Shown here: positions 51,427-61,971 of the stretch, one piece after another | Numbering within the stretch: the stretch's first letter is position 1 | Layout of the letters: each line of letters starts with the position of its first letter | DNA from: Asaia bogorensis NBRC 16594 | Lineage (GTDB): Bacteria; Pseudomonadota; Alphaproteobacteria; Acetobacterales; Acetobacteraceae | Length of the DNA: 64,000 nt | Assembly: GCF_001547995.1 (NCBI RefSeq) | Contig: NZ_AP014690.1 | Coordinates: 2,167,001 to 2,231,000, forward strand | Reading direction: 5' to 3' | Notes under the pieces: model-generated | Told to the model about the DNA's origin: nothing | What the model saw: only the letters and a program-made list of their open reading frames with translations | The model's database searches: none | Translations under genes and position numbers: made by a program

Positions 51427-53691
51427 TCAGAATGCAATCGATGTCGCGACAGCGAAGCTGCGCCCCTGCCCCCAGCTATTGCGGTAAACCGACCCTGTCG
51501 GAGCGATGACATAACCCTGGTTGAGCAGGTTGACCGCATTGAGTTGCAGGCTGATCTGACGCGCAAAGAGTTGCGTCACCGTCCATGAGGCAAAGGCATC
51601 AACCGTGCCGTAACCGGGCACCTGGAAGCTGTTATCAAGCGCTGCCGAGCGCGTCCCCACAAGATGGACACCACCACCTGCACGCATCGACACAGCGTGC
51701 CACGGCAAGACGCCATTCCACGTCAGGAACAGGCTCCCGCTGTTTTTCGGCACGCCAATCAACTGGCGCCCCTCAGTGGCAGGCGTATCACGCAGCGTCC
51801 GGGCATCGGTCCACGCATAGGCGAGCACGGTGCTCCAATGGCCAGACAGTGCCCCTGTTACACTCGCCTCCAGACCTTTGGACCCGGCCAGACCAGTAAG
51901 ACGCTGTACGATATTGCCATCACGATCCTGCCCCGCAGTCTGGAGAACGTTTTTCTTGCGGATATGATAGAGGGCGAGATCGGCTGTCAGGCCGCCATGC
52001 GCATAACGTGCCCCGACTTCAAATTCCCGACCCGTCGTGGGCTTGTAGCCTCCCTGCAGCACGCTGCCGGCGGAGAGCTGATTTGCGCCGAAGGATTGCG
52101 AATAATCGCCATAGAACGAAACGCTCCTGAATGGCTGCCAGACGAGCGCAGCAAATGGCAAAGGCTTTGTGTAGGATGCATCGGTCGTCTGGATGAAGGG
52201 AATCCCGCTGCCATAGCGCAAACCGAACCACTGGTAGCGCACGCCGCCGCTTGCAATCAGGCTGCGTGTCAGGTGGATATTGTCCTTGAGATAGCCAGAT
52301 GCCGTATTGATGTTCTGCTGCAGATTGCTGTTTGCCGGATTGGGGCGCCCGACGGGTGCCAGCCCCCCATAGACCGGATTGGCCGGGGTAAAGCCGCCCT
52401 GATTGGTTGACTGATAGAACACCCCCTGATTCTGATTCCGGTTTTCGTAGTCGATACCCGCCGTGATTTCATGACGCATCCCCCACAGATCGTGGTCGCC
52501 CAGATAGTCGAGGGCGACACTGCCATTGGCACGGATTGTCCCACCATTGGCACGATAGCGACGTAGCAGAATGCCGGTACGCGCCGAGTAGCTCGAAGGG
52601 TCGGCCTGTCTGTCATGATAATCGTCGCGGTTATAGCCACCGGACAGCCTGAGCCTGTCATGTATCCCGATCCGGTAGCCCAGATGACTGGCAATCAGAT
52701 GACGGGCACCAAAAGACGCGGTCCAGGGTTCATCGAGACGCTTCTGAGGACCGGAAACCGGATTATTCCCGACAAAAACGGCGCCGCGATCCAGCACATT
52801 GTCGTAATCGACATATTCGTAAGACAATGTGCCTTCCCAGCGTTCGTGATGCCAGCTGAGTGTCGGTGCCACCAGGATCTGCTTATTGGCGCCAAAATTA
52901 CGCCAGTAATTCTCGTTGCGGTAACTGCCAATGAGACGGAAAGCCAGCGTCTTTCCGAGCGGCCCGGTCACATCGACATGACCATTTCCACCTCCCAGAG
53001 AGCTCCACTGGGTCCCCAAAGCTGCCCCCCAGCGCCGGAAATCGGGCGCCTTGGTAATGACATTGATCACACCGCCTGGCTCCTGCATGCCGTAGAACAA
53101 TGAGGCTGGTCCTTTGAGGATCTCGACGCGCTCGGCAGTATCACCCTGATAGTTGCGTCCAATGGGCATCCTCACCCCGTCGCGCAGGATGGACCCATCA
53201 TCAATAGCCCCAAAGCCACGCTTGATGAGGGCATCCTGTGTACCGCCGAAATTGTTCCCGATTGCCATGCCGGGCACGTATTTCGCCATGTCTTCCATGG
53301 TCTGCGGCGAGAAATCCGCGAGCGTCTGATGGGTGACGACATTGGTGGTCTGTGTCTGTTGCAGAAACGGGGTGGCGCGCTTGTCCCCCATAGTGCTTTC
53401 GGCAGCGGCATAACCACCACGTGCCCCCATTACGGTCAGCACCTCATGGTTCCGATGGTGCCGCGCGCTCGTCTCGCCTCCCTGTCCTTCCCGGTGCGGG
53501 CGGGTGATATGGCGCTTCGGATCGTCACGCGTGACGATATCATACCCTGTCCGCCCGGGGATGACAGCGTTGTCGCCGGGTTTACCCTCCGCCAAAGCAT
53601 CAGGCGGCAGGGCTATGCCAAGTGCCGCAATGAGGACGATTCCGGGGCCAGACAGGCTCACCCCACTACATGGGTTGCGAATGTTTCTCAT
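51427..53691 (-). CDS. TonB-dependent siderophore receptor
   Basis: A 754-residue outer-membrane receptor. Signal peptide (IVLIAALGIALPPDALA), a TonB-box region, plug domain (SPQTMEDMAKYVPGMAIGNN, ILRDGVRMPIGRN, RVEILKGPASLFYGMQEPGGVINVITK) and a 22-strand barrel ending in aromatic F (SFAVATSIAF). VEILKGPASLFYGMQEPGG is typical of the FhuA/FhuE/FpvA hydroxamate-type group; the ligand is not determined. The mature N-terminus is short, with no STN signalling domain. No strong ribosome-binding site precedes the ATG. Perfect palindromes lie 22-54 bp upstream. Confidence 0.9.
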   Translation of the reverse strand: MRNIRNPCSGVSLSGPGIVLIAALGIALPPDALAEGKPGDNAVIPGRTGYDIVTRDDPKRHITRPHREGQGGETSARHHRNHEVLTVMGARGGYAAAESTMGDKRATPFLQQTQTTNVVTHQTLADFSPQTMEDMAKYVPGMAIGNNFGGTQDALIKRGFGAIDDGSILRDGVRMPIGRNYQGDTAERVEILKGPASLFYGMQEPGGVINVITKAPDFRRWGAALGTQWSSLGGGNGHVDVTGPLGKTLAFRLIGSYRNENYWRNFGANKQILVAPTLSWHHERWEGTLSYEYVDYDNVLDRGAVFVGNNPVSGPQKRLDEPWTASFGARHLIASHLGYRIGIHDRLRLSGGYNRDDYHDRQADPSSYSARTGILLRRYRANGGTIRANGSVALDYLGDHDLWGMRHEITAGIDYENRNQNQGVFYQSTNQGGFTPANPVYGGLAPVGRPNPANSNLQQNINTASGYLKDNIHLTRSLIASGGVRYQWFGLRYGSGIPFIQTTDASYTKPLPFAALVWQPFRSVSFYGDYSQSFGANQLSAGSVLQGGYKPTTGREFEVGARYAHGGLTADLALYHIRKKNVLQTAGQDRDGNIVQRLTGLAGSKGLEASVTGALSGHWSTVLAYAWTDARTLRDTPATEGRQLIGVPKNSGSLFLTWNGVLPWHAVSMRAGGGVHLVGTRSAALDNSFQVPGYGTVDAFASWTVTQLFARQISLQLNAVNLLNQGYVIAPTGSVYRNSWGQGRSFAVATSIAF

Positions 53692-53712
53692 TCGCTAATC
53701 GTTGGCATAAAG

Positions 53713-53745
53713 CGTTACGTAACGAAACCGTGAGTCACGGTTTCG
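53713..53745. promoter_or_regulatory. Two abutting perfect palindromes upstream of the TonB receptor gene
   Basis: CGTTACGTAACG (53713-53724) is a perfect 12-bp palindrome. It shares its last two bases with CGAAACCGTGA (53723-53733), which is the left arm of a perfect 11-bp inverted repeat with TCACGGTTTCG (53735-53745) around a single G. They lie 22-54 bp before the receptor ATG and 81 bp past the cfa stop. No T-run follows on the minus strand, so an operator or mRNA leader hairpin is likelier than a cfa terminator. I do not see a clear Fur box. Confidence 0.6.
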
Positions 53746-53825
53746 AGAGCCTATTTTCTTAACAAAGTATGAGCTCGTACGTCTGTCGGCTGGCTAGGGG
53801 CCAGCCGTGCTGCACAAAATAGGCT

Positions 53826-55025
53826 TCAGCGACCAGCCATATAGTCGCGGGTCAATGGAACAGCATCGATATCGGCAGTTAGCTGAAGCTGGAAGTTCAT
53901 GTGGCCCTGCAGTCGGAAAGACAGTTCGGCCCCAACGAGGTAGAACTCGAACATACGGCAGAAGCGCTCGTCATAGAGCGCCCTGATCTTCTCGCGATTG
54001 GCCGCGAAGCGCTCACGCCAAAGCCGGATCGTTTTCGCGTAATGCAAGCGCAGGATCTCGCAATCCGTCACCCAAAGGCCGGCCCGCTCGATTGCAGGAA
54101 ACACTTCGCTCAAAGCCGGGGAATACCCACCGGGGAAGATATATTTGTCGATCCAGGGGTTGGTGGAACCCGGCTCATCCATACGTCCGATCGAGTGGAC
54201 GAGCGCCACACCGTCAGGCCGAAGCGCCTTGCGCAGGGTGCGGAAATAGGTGTCGTAATGACCTATGCCGACATGTTCGAACATGCCGACTGAAACGATA
54301 CGATCATACTGCCTGTCGAGCTTGCGGTAATCCATGAGCTTGAAGGTTACCAGCCCCTCAAGCCCTGCCGCACGGGCACGCTCGCGGGCAACCTGAAGCT
54401 GTTCCTGCGAGAGCGTGATGCCTGTCACCTTGGCGCCGTAGTCACGCGCCAGCGTCAGGGCCATGCCTCCCCAGCCGCAACCGATGTCGAGCACATCAAG
54501 GCCGGGCCGGTCGAGTTGCAGCTTGGCAGCAATATGATGCTTCTTGGCGAGCTGCGCCTCTTCCAGTGTCATGTCGTCAGAAGTGAAATAGGCGCATGAA
54601 TACTGACGGTCTTCATCGAGGAAGAGGTCGTAGAGTTTTCCGTTCAGATCATAGTGATGAGCGACATTGCGACGTGAGCGCTTCTGCCCGTTCCATTGCC
54701 GGAGAAACCGCGTGACGAAACGGGCCTTTTCCTCGACGCGATTAAGCAGATGGTGACTGCCGTGGATGTTGAGCATCAGAACGCTCAGCACGTCCTCAAG
54801 CGAGCAGTCCACCGAGACGATATCGCCATCCATCCAGCCCTCACCGAAGGCGAGACCGGAATTCAGAAGGAGTGCTCTCAGCGCCTTGTCTGTCTTGACA
54901 TGAATGGCTGCGCTCGGACCGGGACGCGTCCCCTTGTAGCGGCGTTTTTCACCACTGGGCAGGATGACGTCGAGTGCTCCGGCACTGATAAAGCGCTTCA
55001 GAACACGGTCCAGCAGAAATATCAT
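53826..55025 (-). CDS. cfa: Cyclopropane-fatty-acyl-phospholipid synthase
   Basis: A 399-residue SAM-dependent enzyme that adds a methylene bridge to unsaturated acyl chains in membrane phospholipids. SAM motif VLDIGCGWGGMAL, the CFA-specific QYSCAYF and ITLSQEQLQVARERA, FEHVGIGHYDTYF, and IFPGGYSPALSE are all present. The N-terminal domain (to about residue 110) is the CFA lipid-binding part. ATG 55025 is used; two codons earlier is a TTG. It stands alone between rplI and the TonB-receptor gene. Confidence 0.93.
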   Translation of the reverse strand: MIFLLDRVLKRFISAGALDVILPSGEKRRYKGTRPGPSAAIHVKTDKALRALLLNSGLAFGEGWMDGDIVSVDCSLEDVLSVLMLNIHGSHHLLNRVEEKARFVTRFLRQWNGQKRSRRNVAHHYDLNGKLYDLFLDEDRQYSCAYFTSDDMTLEEAQLAKKHHIAAKLQLDRPGLDVLDIGCGWGGMALTLARDYGAKVTGITLSQEQLQVARERARAAGLEGLVTFKLMDYRKLDRQYDRIVSVGMFEHVGIGHYDTYFRTLRKALRPDGVALVHSIGRMDEPGSTNPWIDKYIFPGGYSPALSEVFPAIERAGLWVTDCEILRLHYAKTIRLWRERFAANREKIRALYDERFCRMFEFYLVGAELSFRLQGHMNFQLQLTADIDAVPLTRDYMAGR

Positions 55026-55104
55026 GGTCAATCCCGCTCTTCTCTCATCAATTCAAGTAATTGAACGAGGAAAACCTGAGATCGTCAACTGGCCCCAATA
55101 ACAC

Positions 55105-55135
55105 AAAACCCGACTGCCTGAGGCAGCCGGGTTTT
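55105..55135 (-). terminator. Rho-independent terminator of the rpsF-rpsR-rplI operon
   Basis: On the minus strand AAAACCCGGCTGCCT / AGGCAGTCGGGTTTT form a 15-bp stem with one wobble pair and a minimal loop, the 3' arm ending in four T. It lies 29 nt after the rplI stop. Confidence 0.88.
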
Positions 55136-55163
55136 GCATTCAATCGCTAAGCGATGCGTCTTT

Positions 55164-55742
55164 TCAGACAGCAGCGCCTTCGACTTCACCTTCAGCCGCG
55201 GCGTCTTCACCCTCGACTTCGGTTTCGAGAACGTATTCGTCCTCTTCAGCGACGATGGCTTCGCCACGTGCCTGACGCTCGGCTTCTTCTTCCGAACGGG
55301 CCACGTTGACCGTAACCGGGATCGACACTTCCGGGTGGAGGGCAACGCGTGCCTCGACCAGACCCAGCAGCTTGATCGGCTCGGCAAGGACAACCTGGTT
55401 GCGGCTGACGCTCAGGCCAGCAGCCGTCACGGCAATCGCGATGTCGCGCGTCGTCACGGAGCCGTAGAGGCTGCCACTGTCACCAGCCTGGCGGATGATG
55501 ACAACGCTCAGGCCGTGCATACGCTCGGCAAGACGCTCGGCCTCTTCACGACGCTTGAGGTTCTGGGCCTCAAGCTGTGCGCGCTCGGTTTCGAAACGCT
55601 GGCGGTTCTGGGCGTTGGCGCGGAGCGCCTTGCCCTGGGGCAGCAGGAAGTTACGGGCATAGCCGGGCTTCACGCGGACGATATCGCCCATCTGGCCCAG
55701 ATGCTCAACGCGCTGCAGCAGGATGACTTCAGTCTGTGACAT
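55164..55742 (-). CDS. rplI: 50S ribosomal protein L9
   Basis: A 192-residue ribosomal protein. The N-terminal domain ([34 protein letters not shown]) is diagnostic, followed by the long connecting helix and the C-terminal domain ([10 protein letters not shown]). The last about 45 residues are an acidic tail ([36 protein letters not shown]), longer than in enterobacteria but common in alphaproteobacteria. Ten nt after rpsR. Confidence 0.96.
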   Translation of the reverse strand: MSQTEVILLQRVEHLGQMGDIVRVKPGYARNFLLPQGKALRANAQNRQRFETERAQLEAQNLKRREEAERLAERMHGLSVVIIRQAGDSGSLYGSVTTRDIAIAVTAAGLSVSRNQVVLAEPIKLLGLVEARVALHPEVSIPVTVNVARSEEEAERQARGEAIVAEEDEYVLETEVEGEDAAAEGEVEGAAV

Positions 55743-55752
55743 GCCTGTCTCC

Positions 55753-56034
55753 TCAGTTCATCACGTAGGGGAGCAGGGCAAGGAAGCGGGCGCGCTTGAT
55801 CGCCTGCGCCAGCTCACGCTGCTTCTTGGCCGAAACCGCTGTGATGCGGCTCGGAACGATCTTGCCGCGCTCGGAGAGGAAGCGGCTCAGCAGACGCACG
55901 TCCTTATAGTCGATCTTCGGCGCGTTGGGGCCGGAGAACGGACAGGACTTGCGGCGGCGATAGAACGGACGACGGGCGCCGACGGCAATGCGACGGGCGG
56001 CCGGGTTGATTTCGTTGGTGTTCTCGTCAGACAT
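55753..56034 (-). CDS. rpsR: 30S ribosomal protein S18
   Basis: A 93-residue ribosomal protein: [39 protein letters not shown] followed by [12 protein letters not shown]. The extra N-terminal dozen residues ([13 protein letters not shown]) exceed the common length. It partners S6 on the platform of the 30S subunit; middle gene of the operon, 5 nt after rpsF. Confidence 0.97.
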   Translation of the reverse strand: MSDENTNEINPAARRIAVGARRPFYRRRKSCPFSGPNAPKIDYKDVRLLSRFLSERGKIVPSRITAVSAKKQRELAQAIKRARFLALLPYVMN

Positions 56035-56039
56035 CGCGA

Positions 56040-56504
56040 TTACTCCGCATCCATCTCGGCACCCTCACGGGCGCGGTATTCTTCACGATCGTCGCCACGA
56101 CGGCCGCCACGGCCGCTGTCGAAACGACCAGCAGGCTTGGAGTTGCCACCACGGAAATTGCCACGATCGCCGCGATCATCGCCCTTGCGGGACAGGATCG
56201 GAGACGGGTCCTGGGTGATTTCCTCAACGCGCAGCGTGAGAACGCGCAGAACGTCTTCGTTCAGGCTCAGCTGACGCTCCAGCTCGCGGATCTGGTCCGG
56301 ACGGGCATTCAGGCCGAGAAGGACGTAGTGGCCCTTGCGGTTCTTCTTGATGCGGTATGCGAGCGAACGCAGACCCCAGAATTCGCGCTTCTCGATGGAA
56401 CCGCCATCCTGGGTGAGGAGGGTCTCGATCTGCTCGACGAGGGTTTCGACCTGCGCCTGCGAGATATCATTACGTGCGATGAGCACGCTTTCGTACAACG
56501 GCAT
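56040..56504 (-). CDS. rpsF: 30S ribosomal protein S6
   Basis: A 154-residue ribosomal protein: [46 protein letters not shown]. The C-terminal 50 residues are an Arg/Gly/Asp-rich disordered tail ([16 protein letters not shown]) as in many alphaproteobacterial S6 proteins. First gene of rpsF-rpsR-rplI. Confidence 0.97.
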   Translation of the reverse strand: MPLYESVLIARNDISQAQVETLVEQIETLLTQDGGSIEKREFWGLRSLAYRIKKNRKGHYVLLGLNARPDQIRELERQLSLNEDVLRVLTLRVEEITQDPSPILSRKGDDRGDRGNFRGGNSKPAGRFDSGRGGRRGDDREEYRAREGAEMDAE

Positions 56505-56538
56505 ATGAGCTCCCTTCGGATTGCTTCAACCCAACCAC

Positions 56539-56556
56539 CCGACCGGGACCGGTCGG
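56539..56556 (-). promoter_or_regulatory. Hairpin in the rpsF leader, possible S6:S18 autoregulatory element
   Basis: In the minus-strand transcript CCGACCG / CGGTCGG form a 7-bp stem with a GTCC loop, 35-52 nt before the rpsF start, and CCGAAGGGAG near the ribosome-binding site follows. rpsF leaders in several bacteria bind the S6:S18 complex through CCG-containing hairpins; whether this is one is inference. Confidence 0.35.
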
Positions 56557-56730
56557 ATCAGCGCCTCTTCCACAAGGCTCGGGTATAGCCGGGACGATGC
56601 CTTCGTCCGGCAGGGAAAGGCGGCATAAAGCACATACGTCCCTACGGGGGCAAGAGTTTTCCTGCCTCGGAACGCTTCCATGCGAGCGATAGCCTGCTTT
56701 GCCGCCTATTTGTCTAAGTGATGCGTGTGC

Positions 56731-57315
56731 TCAGGGGCGGAGCAAATGGGCCGGCAGGGTGAGGCCAAGATCGTCGGGCACCGCCCAATGCTCTTCTTCG
56801 ACCATGATCGGCACGAAGCCCGCAGCCTTGTAGGTGGGGAGCGCATTGGGGTGATCGGCCGTGCAGGTATTGACCCGCATGACCCGCGTAACCTTGCGCC
56901 AACCATGAGAGATAGCAGCCGCCAGCAATTTGCGGCCAAGCCCCTTGCCCTGAGCACCCGGCACGAGCCCGAGATAGGACAGATAAGGGGTTTCCGGCTT
57001 GTGCATATCAAGCTCGAAAAAACCGGCCACGCCCTGCGGCCCCATCAGACGCCAGATTTCCGTATGGCGTGAAGCGATGATGCGATGAAGGGTATCAGCA
57101 GGCATCATGTACCGCATCCACCAGCAGTGAGGGGCGCCAATCAGACGGTAGAGCGCCAGATAATCATCCACATTCGGATGCCAGCGCTCGATGTGATAGC
57201 CTTCGGGCCAGCCGATATGGGCCGAAGGTGGCGGCCTGAGACGTTCTAGGAACGTCACCTCGACCGTGACTTCGGTCGTGGGACGCTCCGGAGTCGTCTC
57301 AAGCCAGGGCTCCAT
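56731..57315 (-). CDS. GNAT family N-acetyltransferase
   Basis: A 194-residue cytoplasmic acetyltransferase. The acetyl-CoA loop is GLVPGAQGKGLGRKLLAAAI (motif A, Q-x-x-G-x-G), preceded by VAGFFELDMH and followed by VNTCTADHPNALPTYKAAGFVPI. The substrate is unknown. The ATG lies 16 nt after the rpoD stop, so it may be read through from rpoD; the ribosome-binding site is weak. Confidence 0.85.
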   Translation of the reverse strand: MEPWLETTPERPTTEVTVEVTFLERLRPPPSAHIGWPEGYHIERWHPNVDDYLALYRLIGAPHCWWMRYMMPADTLHRIIASRHTEIWRLMGPQGVAGFFELDMHKPETPYLSYLGLVPGAQGKGLGRKLLAAAISHGWRKVTRVMRVNTCTADHPNALPTYKAAGFVPIMVEEEHWAVPDDLGLTLPAHLLRP

Positions 57316-57331
57316 GAGCCGTTCCCGCCGA

Positions 57332-59281
<1,950 letters not shown>

Positions 59282-59527
59282 ACCCTACTCCCTGCTCCCG
59301 CACGCCCTATCGAACGCCGCACTTAAAACCAGCCATGAAAGAAACGCGCTTGGCCAGCGCTCTGCAATCACAGAACGCCGCCCCACCCGTCAGCCTGAGG
59401 CCGACCTGTCTTTCATTTGCGATCCACCAGCGCGAGCGCCAGCAATTTCGGCATCGTGCAGGTGGGCGATACGGGCCACGAAGTCAAGGGCCGGGGGCGC
59501 TCTTTTCGCGTTACGAAACCTGCATCG

Positions 59528-61339
59528 TCAATCTGCGTCATCGCCCTCTTCGCCGCGGCGCAGGCGCTCGAGTGTGCGCAGCCGCACCATCAGCGCCTCG
59601 GGCAGTCCTTCCAGCGCGGGATTGGCCAGCGCCGCCTGCATGTCCTGCTCGACCTCACGCATGAAGGCCGGGAAATTGACCAGTCCGAAAAAATGCCACC
59701 ATTGCTGAAGCGGGGCCTGATTGAAAAGTCCGCCCGTTTCGGCTTGCGCAGAGGGCACAACGCCCCGCGCAATCAGTTGCCGGGCCTCATCGCCCAACCC
59801 CTCATGATCGAGCGCCACGAGAGCATTCTGTTCTGTCAGGAGGTCCGGCGAACCGATTTCGGCAAACCAGTCGAGAATCGTGTCGCGGATCTCATCGAGC
59901 GGATGGGGCAGATCGAGGCGGCCATAAGGATCCTCGATCTGCGGTAGGATAGACGGGTGGCGCAGCACCAGAACCGTCAGCACCCGCAGACGCTCTCCAG
60001 CCCCGTCCCCTACAGCAATATTGCGCACCCGACTCTTGCCGGAATCCGGCCGTGAAGGCCCACCCCGCCCCTTGCCCCGACGTGACGATGCGAAAAACCG
60101 CTCCATCAATGCACGCCGGTACTCAGCGGCAAGGTCCTTGTCCGCCACCAGTGCGGCAGAGGCCTCCAGCCGCTTTTTCAGCGCTGCACGCTGCTCGGGC
60201 ACATCCTGCCTCACACCGGCCTGCATAAGCTGGAACAGCTCGTCCGCCAGAGAAGTTGCTCCATCGAGCACCTGACGCATGGCCTGAGGGCCATCGCGTC
60301 TGATCAGACTGTCCGGGTCATCCTTGGGGTCGAGGCGGCAGAATTGCAGACTGCGCTCCGGTGTCAGAAGAGGCAGGGCCAACTCAGCCACACGAAGCGC
60401 CGCCCGCGCCCCGGCAGCATCGCCATCAAGGCACAGAATGGGATGCGAGGCCTCGCGCCACAGGAGCTCGAGTTGTTCAACACCCATCGCCGTGCCGAGC
60501 GGCGCAACCGCCGCCTCGAACCCGGCCTGTGCGAGGGCGATCACATCCATATAGCCTTCTGCCACAACCAGCTTCTGTGCCGGATCGCGCAAGGCGTTGC
60601 GGGCCTGATCGAGATTGTAGAGCGCGCGCCGCTTCGAGAACAACGCGGTCTCGGGGCCATTCACATATTTAGGCTGAGCATCGCCAAGAGTGCGTCCACC
60701 GAATGAGATCAGCCTGCCCCGCCGGTCGCGGATAGGGAACATGACACGCGAAAAGAACAACTCGCCTCGCGGTGCGCCATGCTCGTCCACACGCATCAAC
60801 CCGGCCTGCAAAAGCTGCTCGGCCGTAATATCCTGCCCGCGCAATGCCTGAAGCAGCGCCCCCCGTCCCTCGCCCGCCCAGCCAAGGCCGAAGCGCTCGA
60901 TCGTTGCCTCGGTCAGGCCGCGTCGCCTGAGATAGGACAGTGCCTGACGCCCTTCAGGCGCATAGAGCGCCTGGCGATAGACGTTCTGCACAGCCTCGAG
61001 CACATCGCCGAGAGATCGCGCCTCGCGCGATCGGGCCTCCTGCCGCGGGTCCTGCCGGGGCATGTCGAGCCCGGCTTCATTCGCCAGTTGCTCAACAGCC
61101 TCCGGAAAGCTGCGTCCCTCGCTTTGCATGACGAAGGAGATCACATCGCCATGCACGCCGCAGCCAAAGCAATGGAAGTGATCGTCATAAACATAGAAGG
61201 ATGGCGTCTTTTCCCCATGGAAGGGGCAGCATGCCTTCCAGTTGCGGCCTGAACGGCTGAGCTTGGTGCGGCGCCCGATGACGGCTGCAATCGGGGTGCG
61301 GGCACGCAGCTCGTCCAGAAAACCGGGATCGAACGCCAT
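59528..61339 (-). CDS. dnaG: DNA primase DnaG
   Basis: A 603-residue primase that makes RNA primers at the replication fork. N-terminal CHC2 zinc finger (C38, H41, C57, C60 in CPFHGEK...HCFGC), RNA polymerase core with FGLGWAGEGRG and MFPIRDRRGRLISFGGRTL, Toprim motif VVAEGYMDVIAL and CLDGDAAG, and a C-terminal helicase-binding region. It sits 14 nt after the yqeY gene and upstream of rpoD, the alphaproteobacterial version of the macromolecular-synthesis operon. Confidence 0.97.
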   Translation of the reverse strand: MAFDPGFLDELRARTPIAAVIGRRTKLSRSGRNWKACCPFHGEKTPSFYVYDDHFHCFGCGVHGDVISFVMQSEGRSFPEAVEQLANEAGLDMPRQDPRQEARSREARSLGDVLEAVQNVYRQALYAPEGRQALSYLRRRGLTEATIERFGLGWAGEGRGALLQALRGQDITAEQLLQAGLMRVDEHGAPRGELFFSRVMFPIRDRRGRLISFGGRTLGDAQPKYVNGPETALFSKRRALYNLDQARNALRDPAQKLVVAEGYMDVIALAQAGFEAAVAPLGTAMGVEQLELLWREASHPILCLDGDAAGARAALRVAELALPLLTPERSLQFCRLDPKDDPDSLIRRDGPQAMRQVLDGATSLADELFQLMQAGVRQDVPEQRAALKKRLEASAALVADKDLAAEYRRALMERFFASSRRGKGRGGPSRPDSGKSRVRNIAVGDGAGERLRVLTVLVLRHPSILPQIEDPYGRLDLPHPLDEIRDTILDWFAEIGSPDLLTEQNALVALDHEGLGDEARQLIARGVVPSAQAETGGLFNQAPLQQWWHFFGLVNFPAFMREVEQDMQAALANPALEGLPEALMVRLRTLERLRRGEEGDDAD

Positions 61340-61353
61340 CGTTCAGCCTGCCT

Positions 61354-61806
61354 TCAGGACAGACGGGCTTTGACGACAGGATTGACGCGACCCATATCGA
61401 GGGCGCTGCCAAACTTGGCCTTGAGCACGCCCATGACCTTGCCCATCTCCTTCATGCTGGTCGCACCCGCCTCGGCAATCGCCGCATCGATTTCGGCATT
61501 GAGGGTTGCCTCGTCCATCTCGGGCGGGAGATAGGTCTTGATCGTCTCGATCTCGGCTTCTTCCTTTTCCGCCAGTTCGGGACGACCGCCTTCGCGATAC
61601 ATCGTGGCGGACTCGGTGCGTGACTTGATCATGCTGCGCAGCATCGGAAGGATATCCTCATCACCGACTTCCTTGCCATTGGCGCGCGCCGCAACATCCA
61701 GATCCTTGATACGGGCAGTGATGCCACGAATCTGGGCTACGCGATCCATCTCCTTGGCCTTCATGGCGGTCTTGAGATCGGCGGAGATCTGTTCTCTCAG
61801 GGACAT
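61354..61806 (-). CDS. yqeY: GatB/YqeY domain-containing protein
   Basis: A 150-residue cytoplasmic protein resembling the tail domain of GatB: LREQISADLKTAMKAKEMDRVAQIRGI, LPMLRSMIKSRTESATMY, YLPPEMDEATLNAEID and KEMGKVMGVLKAKFGSALDMG. Such proteins are thought to bind tRNA, but the role of stand-alone members is not established. The ATG at 61806 follows AAGGAATGAG. It heads the yqeY-dnaG-rpoD run and is divergent from carA. Confidence 0.94.
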   Translation of the reverse strand: MSLREQISADLKTAMKAKEMDRVAQIRGITARIKDLDVAARANGKEVGDEDILPMLRSMIKSRTESATMYREGGRPELAEKEEAEIETIKTYLPPEMDEATLNAEIDAAIAEAGATSMKEMGKVMGVLKAKFGSALDMGRVNPVVKARLS

Positions 61807-61843
61807 TGTCTCATTCCTTTTTCGGATCACGCCACATGATTTC

Positions 61844-61897
61844 GGGAATATTTTTCCCACATATCAGGCAACGCATGTGAGTGGGAAAAAACTTCCC
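61844..61897. promoter_or_regulatory. Twin GGGAA-N5-TTCCC palindromes in the yqeY-carA divergent region
   Basis: Two identical-arm palindromes occur: GGGAA-tattt-TTCCC (61844-61858) and GGGAA-aaaac-TTCCC (61883-61897), offset by 39 bp. They are embedded in a larger 10-bp inverted repeat, TTTTTCCCAC (61851-61860) and GTGGGAAAAA (61881-61890). The spacing and location between divergent genes suggest a dimeric regulator binding both sites. Confidence 0.6.
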
Positions 61898-61971
61898 AAT
61901 CTCGTCTCAAGGGCTTATCTAGCACCAACCACGCGAGCGTCCGAGTGGAAAAGGACGCAAGGGAGACGGGT

